From Anisus vortex (lineage: Eukaryota; Mollusca; Gastropoda; Planorbidae): DNA of 64,000 nt. This document shows positions 1 through 13,074 of this stretch, in pieces. The stretch lies in contig CASBPS010000080.1 in assembly GCA_949126835.1 (NCBI GenBank), forward strand, positions 79,501 through 143,500, given 5' to 3'. Each line of letters begins with the position of its first letter. The first letter of the stretch is position 1. The position numbers were made by a program, and so were the translations under genes. A model generated the notes under the pieces. The model made no database searches. It was not told where the DNA came from and was given only the letters and a program-made list of their open reading frames with translations.

Positions 1-3000
1 GTACAAAAGCAGATTTGTGGTTTTGGCGTTTCCACAGTCCGTACAACGACTTGAATAGCAGATTTCTTGTTTTGGCTCCTTTTCTGGCCGTACAACGACT
101 TGAAAAGAAGATTTGTGGTTTTAGCTTCTCTTTTGGCCGTAACACAGCAGATTTATGGTTTTGGCTTCTCTTTTGGCCGTAAAACAGCAGATTTGTTGTT
201 TTGGCTCCTTTTCTGGCCGTAAAACAGCAGATTTCTGGTTTTAGCTTTTTTTCTGGCCGTACAACGACTTGAAAAGAAGATTTGTGGTTTCAGCTTCTCT
301 TTTGGCCGTAACACAGCAGATTTGTGGTTTTGGCTCTCTCCACAAACCGTACAACGACTTGAATAGCAGATTTCTAGTTTTGGCTTCTTTTCTGGCCGTA
401 CAAGGACTTTAAAAGCAGATTTGTTGTTTTGGCTTCTCCGCAAACCGTACAACGACTTGACTAGCAGATTTGTGGTAATGGTGCTTCTGTTCTGGCCGTA
501 CAACGACTTGAATAGCAGATTTGTGGTTTTGGCTTCTCTTTTCGCCGTAATACAGCAGATTTGTGGTTTTGGCTTCTCTACTAGCCGTACAAAAGCAGAT
601 TTGTGGTTTTGGCTTCTCCAGAAACCGTACAACGACTTGAAAAGCAGATTTCTGGTTTTGGCTCCTTTTCTGGCCGTACAAAAGCAGATTTGTGGTTTTG
701 GCTTTTCCACAATCCATACAACGACTTGAATAGCAGATTTCTTCTTTTGGCTTCTTTTCTGGCCGTACAACGACTTGACAAGAAGATTTGTGGTTTTAGC
801 TTCTCTTTTGGCCGTAACACAGCAGATTTATGGTTTTGGCTCTCTCCACAAACCGTACAACGACTTGAATAGCAGATTTCTAGTTTTGGCTTTTTTTCTG
901 GCTGTACAAGGACTTAAAAAGCAGATTTGTTGTTTTGGCTTCTCAACAAACCGTACAACGATCTGACTAGCAGATTTGTGGTAATGGTGCTTCTGTTCTG
1001 GCCGTTCAACGACTTGAATAGCAGATTTGTGGTTTTGGCTTCTCTTTTCGCCGTAATACAGCAGATTTGTGGTTTTGGCTTCTCTACTGGCCGTACAAAA
1101 GCAGATTTGTGGTTTTGGCGTTTCCACAGTCCGTACAACGACTTGAAAAGAAGATTTGTGGTTTTAGCTTCTCTTTTGGCCGTAACATAGCAGATTTATG
1201 GTTTTGGCTTCTCTTTTGGCCGTAAAACAGCAGATTTGTTGTTTTGGCTCCTTTTCTGGCCGTAAAACAGCAGATTTCTGGTTTTAGCTTTTTTTCTGGC
1301 CGTACAACGACTTGAAAAGAAGATTTGTGGTTTCAGCTTCTCTTTTGGCCGTAACACAGCAGATTTGTGGTTTTGGCTCTCTCCACAAACCGTACAACGA
1401 CTTGAATAGCAGATTTCTAGTTTTGGCTTCTTTTCTGGCCGTACAAGGACTTTAAAAGCAGATTTGTTGTTTTGGCTTCTCCGCAAACCGTACAACGACT
1501 TGACTAGCAGATTTGTGGTAATGGTGCTTCTGTTCTGGCCGTACAACGACTTGAATAGCAGATTTGTGGTTTTGGCTTCTCTTTTCGCCGTAATACAGCA
1601 GATTTGTGGTTTTGGCTTCTCTACTAGCCGTACAAAAGCAGATTTGTGGTTTTGGCTTCTCCAGAAACCGTACAACGACTTGAAAAGCAGATTTCTGGTT
1701 TTGGCTCCTTTTCTGGCCGTACAAAAGCAGATTTGTGGTTTTGGCTTTTCCACAATCCGTACAACGACTTGAAAAGCAGATTTCTTCTTTTGGCTTCTTT
1801 TCTGGCCGTACAACGACTTGACAAGAAGATTTGTGGTTTTAGCTTCTCTTTTGGCCGTAACACAGCAGATTTATGGTTTTGGCTCTCTACACAAACCGTA
1901 CAACGACTTGAATAGCAGATTTCTAGTTTTGGCTTTTTTTCTGGCTGTACAAGGACTTAAAAAGCAGATTTGTTGTTTTGGCTTCTCAACAAACCGTACA
2001 ACGATCTGACTAGCAGATTTGTGGTAATGGTGCTTCTGTTCTGGCCGTACAACGACTTGAATAGCAGATTTGTGGTTTTGGCTTCTCTTTTCGCCGTAAT
2101 ACAGCAGATTTGTGGTTTTGGCTTTTCTATTGGCCGTACAAAAGCAGATTTGTGGTTTTGGCTTCTCCAGAAACCGTACAACGACTTGAAAAGCAGATTT
2201 CTGGTTTTGGTTCCTTTTCTGGCCGTACAAAAACAGATTTATGGTTTTGGCTCTCTCCACAAACCGTACAACGACTTGAATAGCAGATTTCTAGTTTTGG
2301 CTTCTTTTCTGGCCGTACAAGGACTTAAAAAACAGATTTGATGTTTTGGCTTCTCCACAAACCGTACAACGACTTGACTAGCAGATTTGTGGTAATGGTG
2401 CTTCTGTTCTGGCCGTACAACGACTTTAATAGCAGATTTGTGGTTTTAGCTTCTCTTTTGGCCGTAACACAGCAGATTTATGGTTTTCGCTTCTCTTTTG
2501 GCCGTAAAACAGCAGATTTGTCGTTTTGGCTCCTTTTCTGGCCGTAAAACAGCAGATTTCTGGTTTTGTCTTTTTTTCTGGCCGTACAACGACTTGAAAA
2601 GAAGATTTGTGGTTTCAGCTTCTCTTTTGGCCGTAACACAGCAGATTTGTGGTTTTGGCTCTCTCCACAAACCGTACAACGACTTGAATAGCAGATTTCT
2701 AGTTTTGGCTTCTTTTCTGGCCGTACAAGGACTTAAAAAGCAGATTTGTTGTTTTGGCTTCTCCGCAAACCGTACAACGACTTGACTAGCAGATTTGTGG
2801 TAATGGTGCTTCTGTTCTGGCCGTACAACGACTTTAATAGCAGATTTGTGGTTTTGGCTTCTCTTTTTGCCGTAATACAGCAGATTTGTGGTTTTGGCTA
2901 CTCTACTAGCCGTACAAAAGCAGATTTGTGGTTTTGGCTTCTCCAGAAACCGTACAACGACTTGAAAAGCAGATTTCTGGTTTTGGCTCCTATTCTGGCC

Positions 3001-3830
3001 GTACAAAAGCAGATTTGTGGTTTTGACTTTTCCAAAATCCGTACAACGACTTGAATAGCAGATTTCTTGTTTTGGCTTCTTTTCTGGCCGTACAACGACT
3101 TGACAAGAAGATTTGTTGTTTTAGCTTCTCTTTTGGCCGTAACACAGCAGATTTATGGTTTTGGCTCTCTCCACAAACCGTACAACGACTTGAATAGCAG
3201 ATTTCTAGTTTTGGCTTTTTTTCTGGCCGTACAAGGACTTAAAAAGCAGATTTGTTGTTTTGGCTTCTCAACAAACCGTACAACGATCTGACTAGCAGAT
3301 TTGTGGTAATGGTGCTTCTGTTCTGGCCGTTCAACGACTTGAATAGCAGATTTGTGGTTTTGGCTTCTCTTTTCGCCGTAATACAGCAGATTTGTGGTTT
3401 TGGCTTCTCTACTGGCGTACAAAAGCAGATTTGTGGTTTTGGCTTTTCCACAATCCGTACAACGACTTGAATAGCAGATTTCTTGTTTTGGCTTCTTTTC
3501 TGGCCGTACAACGACTTGACAAGAAGATTTGTGGTTTTAGCTTCTCTTTTGGCCGTAACACAGCAGATTTATGGTTTTGGCTTCTCTTTTGGCCGTAAAA
3601 CAGCAGATTTGTGGTTTTGGCTCCTTTTTTGGCCGTAATACAGCAGATTTCTGGTTTTGGCTTTTTTTCTGGCCGTACAACGACTTGAAAAGAAGATTTG
3701 TGGTTTCATCTTCTCTTTTGGCCGTAACACAGCAGATTTGTGGTTTTGGCTCTCTCCACAAACCGTACAACGACTTGAATAGCAGATTTCTAGTTTTGGC
3801 TTCTTTTCTGGCCGTACAAGGACTTAAAAA
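1..3830 (+). repeat. Left-edge satellite domain
   Basis: The window begins inside a short monomer. Module starts are 415, 921, 1458, 1964, 2332, 2740 and 3246, giving intervals of 506, 537, 506, 368, 408, 506 and 585 bp. The 921-1457 module lacks part of the long-module insertion, and the 368-bp unit is a truncated module joined through CCGTACAAAAACAGATTTATGG. The first monomer of alternate modules has ACGATCTGACTA, a mark shared with 26-35 kb. The domain contains a 1,043-bp tandem duplication and is itself copied at 27.9 kb. Confidence 0.85.
110..2190 (+). repeat. Tandem duplication with period about 1,043 bp
   Basis: Module landmarks at 415 and 921 recur at 1458 and 1964, a 1,043-bp shift (506 + 537). 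The copies are nearly identical where I compared them; a visible difference is CCGTAACATAG near 1183 against CCGTAACACAG near 140. The start of the match is approximate, because upstream of about 110 the two copies follow different monomer orders. The same pair recurs 27,871 bases downstream. Confidence 0.82.
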
Positions 3831-6454
3831 GCAGATTTGTTGTTTTGGCTTCTCCGCAAACCGTACAACGACTTGACTAGCAGATTTGTGGTAATGGTGC
3901 TTCTGTTCTGGCCGTACAACGACTTGAATAGCAGATTTGTGGTTTTGGCTTCTCTTTTCGCCGTAATACAGCAGATTTGTGGTTTTGGCTTCTCTACTAG
4001 CCGTACAAAAGCAGATTTGTGGTTTTGGCTTCTCCAGAAACCGTACAACGACTTGAAAAGCAGATTTCTGGTTTTGGCTCCTTTTCTGGCCGTACAAAAG
4101 CAGATTTGTGGTTTTGGCTTTTCCACAATCCGTACAACGACTTGAATAGCAGATTTCTAGTTTTGGCTTCTTTTCTGGCCGTACAAGGACTTAAAAAGCA
4201 GATTTGTGGTTTTGGCTTCTCCACAAACCGTACAACGACTTGACTAGCAGATTTGTGGTAATGGTGCTTTTGTTCTGGCCGTACAACGACTTGAATAGCA
4301 GATTTGTGGTTTTGGCTTCTCTTTTCGCCGTAATACAGCAGATTTGTGGTTTTGGCTTCTCTAATGGCCGTACAAAAGCAGATTTGTGGTTTTGGCTTCT
4401 CCAAAAACCGTACAACGACTTGACTAGCAGATTTGTGGTAATGGTGCTTCTGTTCTGGCCGTACAACGACTTGAATAGCAGATTTGTGGTTTTGGCTTCT
4501 CTTTTCGCCGTAATACAGCAGATTTGTGGTTTTGGCTTCTCTACTGGCCGTACAAAAGCAGATTTGTGGTTTTGGCTTCTCCAGAAACCGTACAACGACT
4601 TGAATAGCAGATTTCTTCTTTTGGCTTCTTTTCTGGCCGTACAACGACTTGACAAGAAGATTTGTGGTTTTAGCTTCTCTTTTGGCCGTAACACAGCAGA
4701 TTTATGGTTTTGGCTCTCTCCACAAACCGTACAACGACTTGAATAGCAGATTTCTAGTTTTGGCTTTTTTTCTGGCTGTACAAGGACTTAAAAAGCAGAT
4801 TTGTTGTTTTGGCTTCTCAACAAACCGTACAACGATCTGACTAGCAGATTTGTGGTAATGGTGCTTCTGTTCTGGCCGTACAACGACTTGAATAGCAGAT
4901 TTGTGGTTTTGGCTTCTCTTTTCGCCGTAATACAGCAGATTTGTGGTTTTGGCTTTTCTATTGGCCGTACAAAAGCAGATTTGTGGTTTTGGCTTCTCCA
5001 GAAACCGTACAACGACTTGAAAAGCAGATTTCTGGTTTTGGTTCCTTTTCTGGCCGTACAAAAACAGATTTATGGTTTTGGCTCTCTCCACAAACCGTAC
5101 AACGACTTGACTAGCAGATTTGTGGTAATGGTGCTTCTGTTCTGGCCGTACAACGACTTGAATAGCAGATTTGTTGTTTTGGCTTCTCTTTTCGCCGTAA
5201 TACAGCAGATTTGTGGTTTTGGCTTCTCTACTGGCCGTACAAAAGCAGATTTGTGGTTTTAACTTCTCCAGAAACCGTACAACGACTTGAAAAGCAGATT
5301 TCTGGTTTTGGCTCCTATTCTGGCCGTACAAAAGCAGATTTGTGGTTTTGGCTTCTCTACTGGCCGTACAAAAGCAGATTTGTGGTTTTAACTTCTCCAG
5401 AAACCGTACAACGACTTGAATAGCAGATTTCTTGTTTTGGCTTCTTTTCTGGCCGTACAACGACTTGACAAGAAGATTTGTGGTTTTAGCTTCTCTTTTG
5501 GCCGTAACACAGCAGATTTATGGTTTTGGCTTCTCTTTTGGCCGTAAAACAGCAGATTTGTGGTTTTGGCTCCTTTTTTGGCCGTAAAACAGCAGATTTC
5601 TGGTTTTGGCTTTTTTTCTGGCCGTACAACGACTTGAAAAGAAGATTTGTGGTTTCAGCTTCTCTTTTGGCCGTAACACAGCAGATTTGTGGTTTTGGCT
5701 CTCTCCACAAACCGTACAACGACTTGAATAGCAGATTTCTAGTTTTGGCTTCTTTTCTGGCCGTACAAGGACTTAAAAAACAGATTTGTTGTTTTGGCTT
5801 CTCCACAAACCGTACAACGACTTGACTAGCAGATTTGTGGTAATGGTGCTTCTGTTCTGGCCGTACAACGACTTGAATAGCAGATTTGTTGTTTTGGCTT
5901 CTCTTTTCGCCGTAATACAGCAGATTTGTGGTTTTGGCTTCTCTACTGGCCGTACAAAAGCAGATTTGTGGTTTTGGCTTCTCCAGAAACCGTACAACGA
6001 CTTGAAAAGCAGATTTCTGGTTTTGGCTCCTATTCTGGCCGTACAAAAGCAGATTTGTGGTTTTGGCTTTTCCACAATCCGTACAACGACTTGAATAGCA
6101 GATTTCTTGTTTTGGCTTCTTTTCTGGCCGTACAACGACTTGACAAGAAGATTTGTGGTTTTAGCTTCTCTTTTGGCCGTAACACAGCAGATTTATGGTT
6201 TTGGCTTCTCTTTTGGCCGTAAAACAGCAGATTTGTGGTTTTGGCTCCTTTTTTGGCCGTAAAACAGCAGATTTCTGGTTTTGGCTTTTTTTCTGGCCGT
6301 ACAACGACTTGAAAAGAAGATTTGTGGTTTCAGCTTCTCTTTTGGCCGTAACACAGCAGATTTGTGGTTTTGGCTCTCTCCACAAACCGTACAACGACTT
6401 GAATAGCAGATTTCTAGTTTTGGCTTCTTTTCTGGCCGTACAAGGACTTAAAAA
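3831..6454 (+). repeat. 2,007-bp array, copy 1 (expanded to 2,624 bp)
   Basis: Module starts at 3831, 4198, 4378, 4795 and 5780 match the order of the following 2,007-bp copies (367, 180, 417, then a long interval, then 675 bp). The fourth interval is 985 bp rather than 368, an excess of 617 bp. That excess contains a hybrid monomer at about 5070-5115, where a GGCTCTCTCCACAAACC core is joined directly to a GACTA ending and the 51-bp marker, a likely recombination joint. Confidence 0.83.
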
Positions 6455-8461
6455 GCAGATTTGTTGTTTTGGCTTCTCCGCAAACCGTACAACGACTTGA
6501 CTAGCAGATTTGTGGTAATGGTGCTTCTGTTCTGGCCGTACAACGACTTGAATAGCAGATTTGTGGTTTTGGCTTCTCTTTTCGCCGTAATACAGCAGAT
6601 TTGTGGTTTTGGCTTCTCTACTAGCCGTACAAAAGCAGATTTGTGGTTTTGGCTTCTCCAGAAACCGTACAACGACTTGAAAAGCAGATTTCTGGTTTTG
6701 GCTCCTTTTCTGGCCGTACAAAAGCAGATTTGTGGTTTTGGCTTTTCCACAATCCGTACAACGACTTGAATAGCAGATTTCTAGTTTTGGCTTCTTTTCT
6801 GGCCGTACAAGGACTTAAAAAGCAGATTTGTGGTTTTGGCTTCTCCACAAACCGTACAACGACTTGACTAGCAGATTTGTGGTAATGGTGCTTTTGTTCT
6901 GGCCGTACAACGACTTGAATAGCAGATTTGTGGTTTTGGCTTCTCTTTTCGCCGTAATACAGCAGATTTGTGGTTTTGGCTTCTCTAATGGCCGTACAAA
7001 AGCAGATTTGTGGTTTTGGCTTCTCCAAAAACCGTACAACGACTTGACTAGCAGATTTGTGGTAATGGTGCTTCTGTTCTGGCCGTACAACGACTTGAAT
7101 AGCAGATTTGTGGTTTTGGCTTCTTTTTTCGCCGTAATACAGCAGATTTGTGGTTTTGGCTTCTCTACTGGCCGTACAAAAGCAGATTTGTGGTTTTGGC
7201 TTCTCCAGAAACCGTACAACGACTTGAATAGCAGATTTCTTCTTTTGGCTTCTTTTCTGGCCGTACAACGACTTGACAAGAAGATTTGTGGTTTTAGCTT
7301 CTCTTTTGGCCGTAACACAGCAGATTTATGGTTTTGGCTCTCTCCACAAACCGTACAACGACTTGAATAGCAGATTTCTAGTTTTGGCTTTTTTTCTGGC
7401 TGTACAAGGACTTAAAAAGCAGATTTGTTGTTTTGGCTTCTCAACAAACCGTACAACGATCTGACTAGCAGATTTGTGGTAATGGTGCTTCTGTTCTGGC
7501 CGTACAACGACTTGAATAGCAGATTTGTGGTTTTGGCTTCTCTTTTCGCCGTAATACAGCAGATTTGTGGTTTTGGCTTTTCTATTGGCCGTACAAAAGC
7601 AGATTTGTGGTTTTGGCTTCTCCAGAAACCGTACAACGACTTGAAAAGCAGATTTCTGGTTTTGGTTCCTTTTCTGGCCGTACAAAAACAGATTTATGGT
7701 TTTGGCTCTCTCCACAAACCGTACAACGACTTGAATAGCAGATTTCTAGTTTTGGCTTCTTTTCTGGCCGTACAAGGACTTAAAAAACAGATTTGTTGTT
7801 TTGGCTTCTCCACAAACCGTACAACGACTTGACTAGCAGATTTGTGGTAATGGTGCTTCTGTTCTGGCCGTACAACGACTTGAATAGCAGATTTGTTGTT
7901 TTGGCTTCTCTTTTCGCCGTAATACAGCAGATTTGTGGTTTTGGCTTCTCTACTGGCCGTACAAAAGCAGATTTGTGGTTTTGGCTTCTCCAGAAACCGT
8001 ACAACGACTTGAAAAGCAGTTTTATTGTTTTGGCTCCTATTCTGGCCGTACAAAAGCAGATTTGTGGTTTTGGCTTTTCCACAATCCGTACAACGACTTG
8101 AATAGCAGATTTCTTGTTTTGGCTTCTTTTCTGGCCGTACAACGACTTGACAAGAAGATTTGTGGTTTTAGCTTCTCTTTTGGCCGTAACACAGCAGATT
8201 TATGGTTTTGGCTTCTCTTTTGGCCGTAAAACAGCAGATTTGTGGTTTTGGCTCCTTTTTTGGCCGTAAAACAGCAGATTTCTGGTTTTGGCTTTTTTTC
8301 TGGCCGTACAACGACTTGAAAAGAAGATTTGTGGTTTCAGCTTCTCTTTTGGCCGTAACACAGCAGATTTGTGGTTTTGGCTCTCTCCACAAACCGTACA
8401 ACGACTTGAATAGCAGATTTCTAGTTTTGGCTTCTTTTCTGGCCGTACAAGGACTTAAAAA
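6455..8461 (+). repeat. 2,007-bp array, copy 2
   Basis: Five sub-modules start at 6455, 6822, 7002, 7419 and 7787, with lengths 367, 180, 417, 368 and 675 (sum 2,007). Each length is a whole-monomer sum; for example 180 = 51+40+40+49 and 417 = 51+40+40+49+49+40+50+49+49. A private change, GAAAAGCAGTTTTATTG near 8015, is missing from copies 1 and 3, where the base order is GCAGATTTCTGG. Confidence 0.9.
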
Positions 8462-10468
8462 GCAGATTTGTTGTTTTGGCTTCTCCGCAAACCGTACAAC
8501 GACTTGACTAGCAGATTTGTGGTAATGGTGCTTCTGTTCTGGCCGTACAACGACTTGAATAGCAGATTTGTGGTTTTGGCTTCTCTTTTCGCCGTAATAC
8601 AGCAGATTTGTGGTTTTGGCTTCTCTACTAGCCGTACAAAAGCAGATTTGTGGTTTTGGCTTCTCCAGAAACCGTACAACGACTTGAAAAGCAGATTTCT
8701 GGTTTTGGCTCCTTTTCTGGCCGTACAAAAGCAGATTTGTGGTTTTGGCTTTTCCACAATCCGTACAACGACTTGAATAGCAGATTTCTAGTTTTGGCTT
8801 CTTTTCTGGCCGTACAAGGACTTAAAAAGCAGATTTGTGGTTTTGGCTTCTCCACAAACCGTACAACGACTTGACTAGCAGATTTGTGGTAATGGTGCTT
8901 TTGTTCTGGCCGTACAACGACTTGAATAGCAGATTTGTGGTTTTGGCTTCTCTTTTCGCCGTAATACAGCAGATTTGTGGTTTTGGCTTCTCTAATGGCC
9001 GTACAAAAGCAGATTTGTGGTTTTGGCTTCTCCAAAAACCGTACAACGACTTGACTAGCAGATTTGTGGTAATGGTGCTTCTGTTCTGGCCGTACAACGA
9101 CTTGAATAGCAGATTTGTGGTTTTGGCTTCTCTTTTCGCCGTAATACAGCAGATTTGTGGTTTTGGCTTCTCTACTGGCCGTACAAAAGCAGATTTGTGG
9201 TTTTGGCTTCTCCAGAAACCGTACAACGACTTGAATAGCAGATTTCTTCTTTTGGCTTCTTTTCTGGCCGTACAACGACTTGACAAGAAGATTTGTGGTT
9301 TTAGCTTCTCTTTTGGCCGTAACACAGCAGATTTATGGTTTTGGCTCTCTCCTCAAACCGTACAACGACTTGAATAGCAGATTTCTAGTTTTGGCTTTTT
9401 TTCTGGCTGTACAAGGACTTAAAAAGCAGATTTGTTGTTTTGGCTTCTCAACAAACCGTACAACGATCTGACTAGCAGATTTGTGGTAATGGTGCTTCTG
9501 TTCTGGCCGTACAACGACTTGAATAGCAGATTTGTGGTTTTGGCTTCTCTTTTCGCCGTAATACAGCAGATTTGTGGTTTTGGCTTTTCTATTGGCCGTA
9601 CAAAAGCAGATTTGTGGTTTTGGCTTCTCCAGAAACCGTACAACGACTTGAAAAGCAGATTTCTGGTTTTGGTTCCTTTTCTGGCCGTACAAAAACAGAT
9701 TTATGGTTTTGGCTCTCTCCACAAACCGTACAACGACTTGAATAGCAGATTTCTAGTTTTGGCTTCTTTTCTGGCCGTACAAGGACTTAAAAAACAGATT
9801 TGTTGTTTTGGCTTCTCCACAAACCGTACAACGACTTGACTAGCAGATTTGTGGTAATGGTGCTTCTGTTCTGGCCGTACAACGACTTGAATAGCAGATT
9901 TGTTGTTTTGGCTTCTCTTTTCGCCGTAATACAGCAGATTTGTGGTTTTGGCTTCTCTACTGGCCGTACAAAAGCAGATTTGTGGTTTTGGCTTCTCCAG
10001 AAACCGTACAACGACTTGAAAAGCAGATTTCTGGTTTTGGCTCCTATTCTGGCCGTACAAAAGCAGATTTGTGGTTTTGGCTTTTCCACAATCCGTACAA
10101 CGACTTGAATAGCAGATTTCTTGTTTTGGCTTCTTTTCTGGCCGTACAACGACTTGACAAGAAGATTTGTGGTTTTAGCTTCTCTTTTGGTCGTAACACA
10201 GCAGATTTATGGTTTTGGCTTCTCTTTTGGCCGTAAAACAGCAGATTTGTGGTTTTGGCTCCTTTTTTGGCCGTAAAACAGCAGATTTCTGGTTTTGGCT
10301 TTTTTTCTGGCCGTACAACGACTTGAAAAGAAGATTTGTGGTTTCAGCTTCTCTTTTGGCCGTAACACAGCAGATTTGTGGTTTTGGCTCTCTCCACAAA
10401 CCGTACAACGACTTGAATAGCAGATTTCTAGTTTTGGCTTCTTTTCTGGCCGTACAAGGACTTAAAAA
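8462..10468 (+). repeat. 2,007-bp array, copy 3
   Basis: Same five sub-modules as the preceding copy, at 8462, 8829, 9009, 9426 and 9794. It differs from copy 2 at scattered single bases, including CTCCTCAAACC for CTCCACAAACC near 9352 and GGTCGTAACAC for GGCCGTAACAC near 10190. Confidence 0.9.
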
Positions 10469-11260
10469 GCAGATTTGTTGTTTTGGCTTCTCCGCAAACC
10501 GTACAACGACTTGACTAGCAGATTTGTGGTAATGGTGCTTCTGTTCTGGCCGTACAACGACTTGAATAGCAGATTTGTGGTTTTGGCTTCTCTTTTCGCC
10601 GTAATACAGCAGATTTGTGGTTTTGGCTTCTCTACTAGCCGTACAAAAGCAGATTTGTGGTTTTGGCTTCTCCAGAAACCGCACAACGACTTGAAAAGCA
10701 GATTTCTGGTTTTGGCTCCTTTTCTGGCCGTACAAAAGCAGATTTGTGGTTTTGGCTTTTCCACAATCCGTACAACGACTTGAATAGCAGATTTCTAGTT
10801 TTGGCTTCTTTTCTGGCCGTACAAGGACTTAAAAAGCAGATTTGTGGTTTTGGCTTCTCCACAAACCGTACAACGACTTGACTAGCAGATTTGTGGTAAT
10901 GGTGCTTTTGTTCTGGCCGTACAACGACTTGAATAGCAGATTTGTGGTTTTGGCTTCTCTTTTCGCCGTAATACAGCAGATTTGTGGTTTTGGCTTCTCT
11001 AATGGCCGTACAAAAGCAGATTTGTGGTTTTGGCTTCTCCAAAAACCGTACAACGACTTGACTAGCAGATTTGTGGTAATGGTGCTTCTGTTCTGGCCGT
11101 ACAACGACTTGAATAGCAGATTTGTGGTTTTGGCTTCTCTTTTCGCCGTAATACAGCAGATTTGTGGTTTTGGCTTCTCTACTGGCCGTACAAAAGCAGA
11201 TTTGTGGTTTTGGCTTCTCCAGAAACCGTACAACGACTTGAAAAGCAGATTTCTGGTTTT
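10469..11260 (+). repeat. 2,007-bp array, partial copy 4
   Basis: The 367-bp and 180-bp sub-modules repeat at 10469 and 10836, and the third begins at 11016. The match to copies 1-3 then fails near 11,240-11,260, where the monomer before CTCCTATTCTGG takes over. A private CCGCACAACG replaces CCGTACAACG near 10680. Confidence 0.82.
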
Positions 11261-13074
11261 GGCTCCTATTCTGGCCGTACAAAAGCAGATTTGTGGTTTT
11301 GGCTTCTCTACTGGCCGTACAAAAGCAGATTTGTGGTTTTGGCGTATCCACAGTCCGTACAACGACTTGAAAAGCAGATTTCTGGTTTTGGCTCCTTTTC
11401 TGGCCGTACAAAAGCAGATTTGTGGTTTTGGCTATTCCACAATCCGTACAATGACTTGAATAGCAGATTTCTTGTTTTGGCTCCTTTTCTGGCCGTACAA
11501 CGACTTGAAAAGAAGATTTGTGGTTTTAGCTTCTCTTTTGGCCGTAACACAGCAGATTTATGGTTTTGGCTTCTCTTTTGGCCGTAAAACAGCAGATTTG
11601 TGGTTTTGGCTCCTTTTCTGGCCGTAAAACAGCAGATTTCTGGTTTTGGCTTTTTTTCTGGCCGTACAACGACTTGAAAAGTAGATTTGTGGTTTCAGCT
11701 TCTTATTTGGCCGTAACACAGCAGATTTGTGGTTTTGGCTCTCTCCACAAACCGTACAACGACTTGAATAGCAGATTTCTAGTTTTGGCTTCTTTTTTGG
11801 CCGTACAAGGACTTGACTAGCAGATTTTTGGTAATAGTGCTGTTCTGGCCGTACAACGACTTGAATAGCAGATTTGTGGTTTTGGCTTCTCTTTTCGCCG
11901 TAATACAGCAGATTTGTGGTTTTGGCTTCTCTACTGGCCGTACAAAAGCAGATTTGTGGTTTTGGCTTCTCCAGAAACCGTACAACGACTGTAAAAGCAG
12001 ATTTCTGGTTTTTGCTTCTCTTTTGGCCTTAAAACAGCAGATTTGTGGTTTTGGCTTCTTTTCTGGCCGTACAAAAGCAGATTTGTGGTTTTGGTTTTTT
12101 TTCTGGCCGTACAACGACTTGAAAAGAAGATTTGTGGTTTCAGCTTCTCTTTTGGCCGTATCACAGCAGATTTGTGGTTTTGGCTCTCTCCACAAACCGT
12201 ACAACGACTTGAATAGCAGATTTCTAGTTTTGGCTTCTTTTCTGGCCGTACAGGGACTTAAAAAGCAGATTTGTTGTTTTGGCTTCTCCACAAACCGTAC
12301 AAGTTTTGACTAACAGATTTGTGGTAATGGTGCTTCTGTTCTGGCCGTACAACGACTTGAATAGCAGATTTGTGGTTTTGGCTTCTCCTTTCGCCGTAAT
12401 ACAGCATATTTGTAGTTTTGGCTTCTCTACTGGCCGTACAAAAGCAGATTTGTGGTTTTGGCTTCTCCAGAAACTGTACAACGACTGTAAAAGCAGATTT
12501 CTGGTTTTTGCTTCTCTTTTGGCCTTAAAACAGCAGATTTGTGGTTTTGGCTCCTTTTCTGGCCGTACAAAAGCAGATTTGTGGATTTGGCTTTTGGTAC
12601 AACGACTTGAATAGCAGATTTCTTGTTTTGGCTTCTTTTCTGGTCGTAAAACAGCAGATTTATGATTTTGGCTCTCTCCACAAACCGTACAACGACTTGA
12701 ATAGCAGATTTCTAGTTTTGGCTTCTTATCTGGCCGTACAAGGACTTAAAAAGCAGATTTGTTGTTTTTGGAGAACCGTACAACGACTTGACTAGCAGAT
12801 TTGTGGTAATGGTGCTTCTGTTCTGGCCGTACAACGACTTGAATAGCAGATTTGTGGTTTTGGCATCTCTTTTCGCCGTAATACAGCAGATTTGTGGTTT
12901 TGGCTTCTCTACTGGCCGTACAAAAGCAGATTTGTGGTTTTGGCTTCTCCAGAAACCGTACAACGACTTGAAAAGCAGATTTCTGGTTTTGGCTCCTTTT
13001 CTGGCCGTACAAAAGCAGATTTGAGGTTTTGGCTTTTCCACAATCCGTACAACGACTTGAATAGCAGATTTCTT
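11260..13074 (+). repeat. Degenerate junction domain with irregular modules
   Basis: Here the regular arrays give way to truncated and mutated monomers. Examples are a GCGTATCCACAGTCC core near 11342, a shortened marker monomer (GGTAATAGTGCTGTTCTGG near 11830), CGTATCACAGC near 12158, and GTACAAGTTTTGACTAACAG near 12297. A 488-bp module spans 12265-12752 and a partial 482-type module begins at 12753. The right half (about 11,940-12,970) is copied at 20,540-21,570 with an offset of 8,602. Confidence 0.8.
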
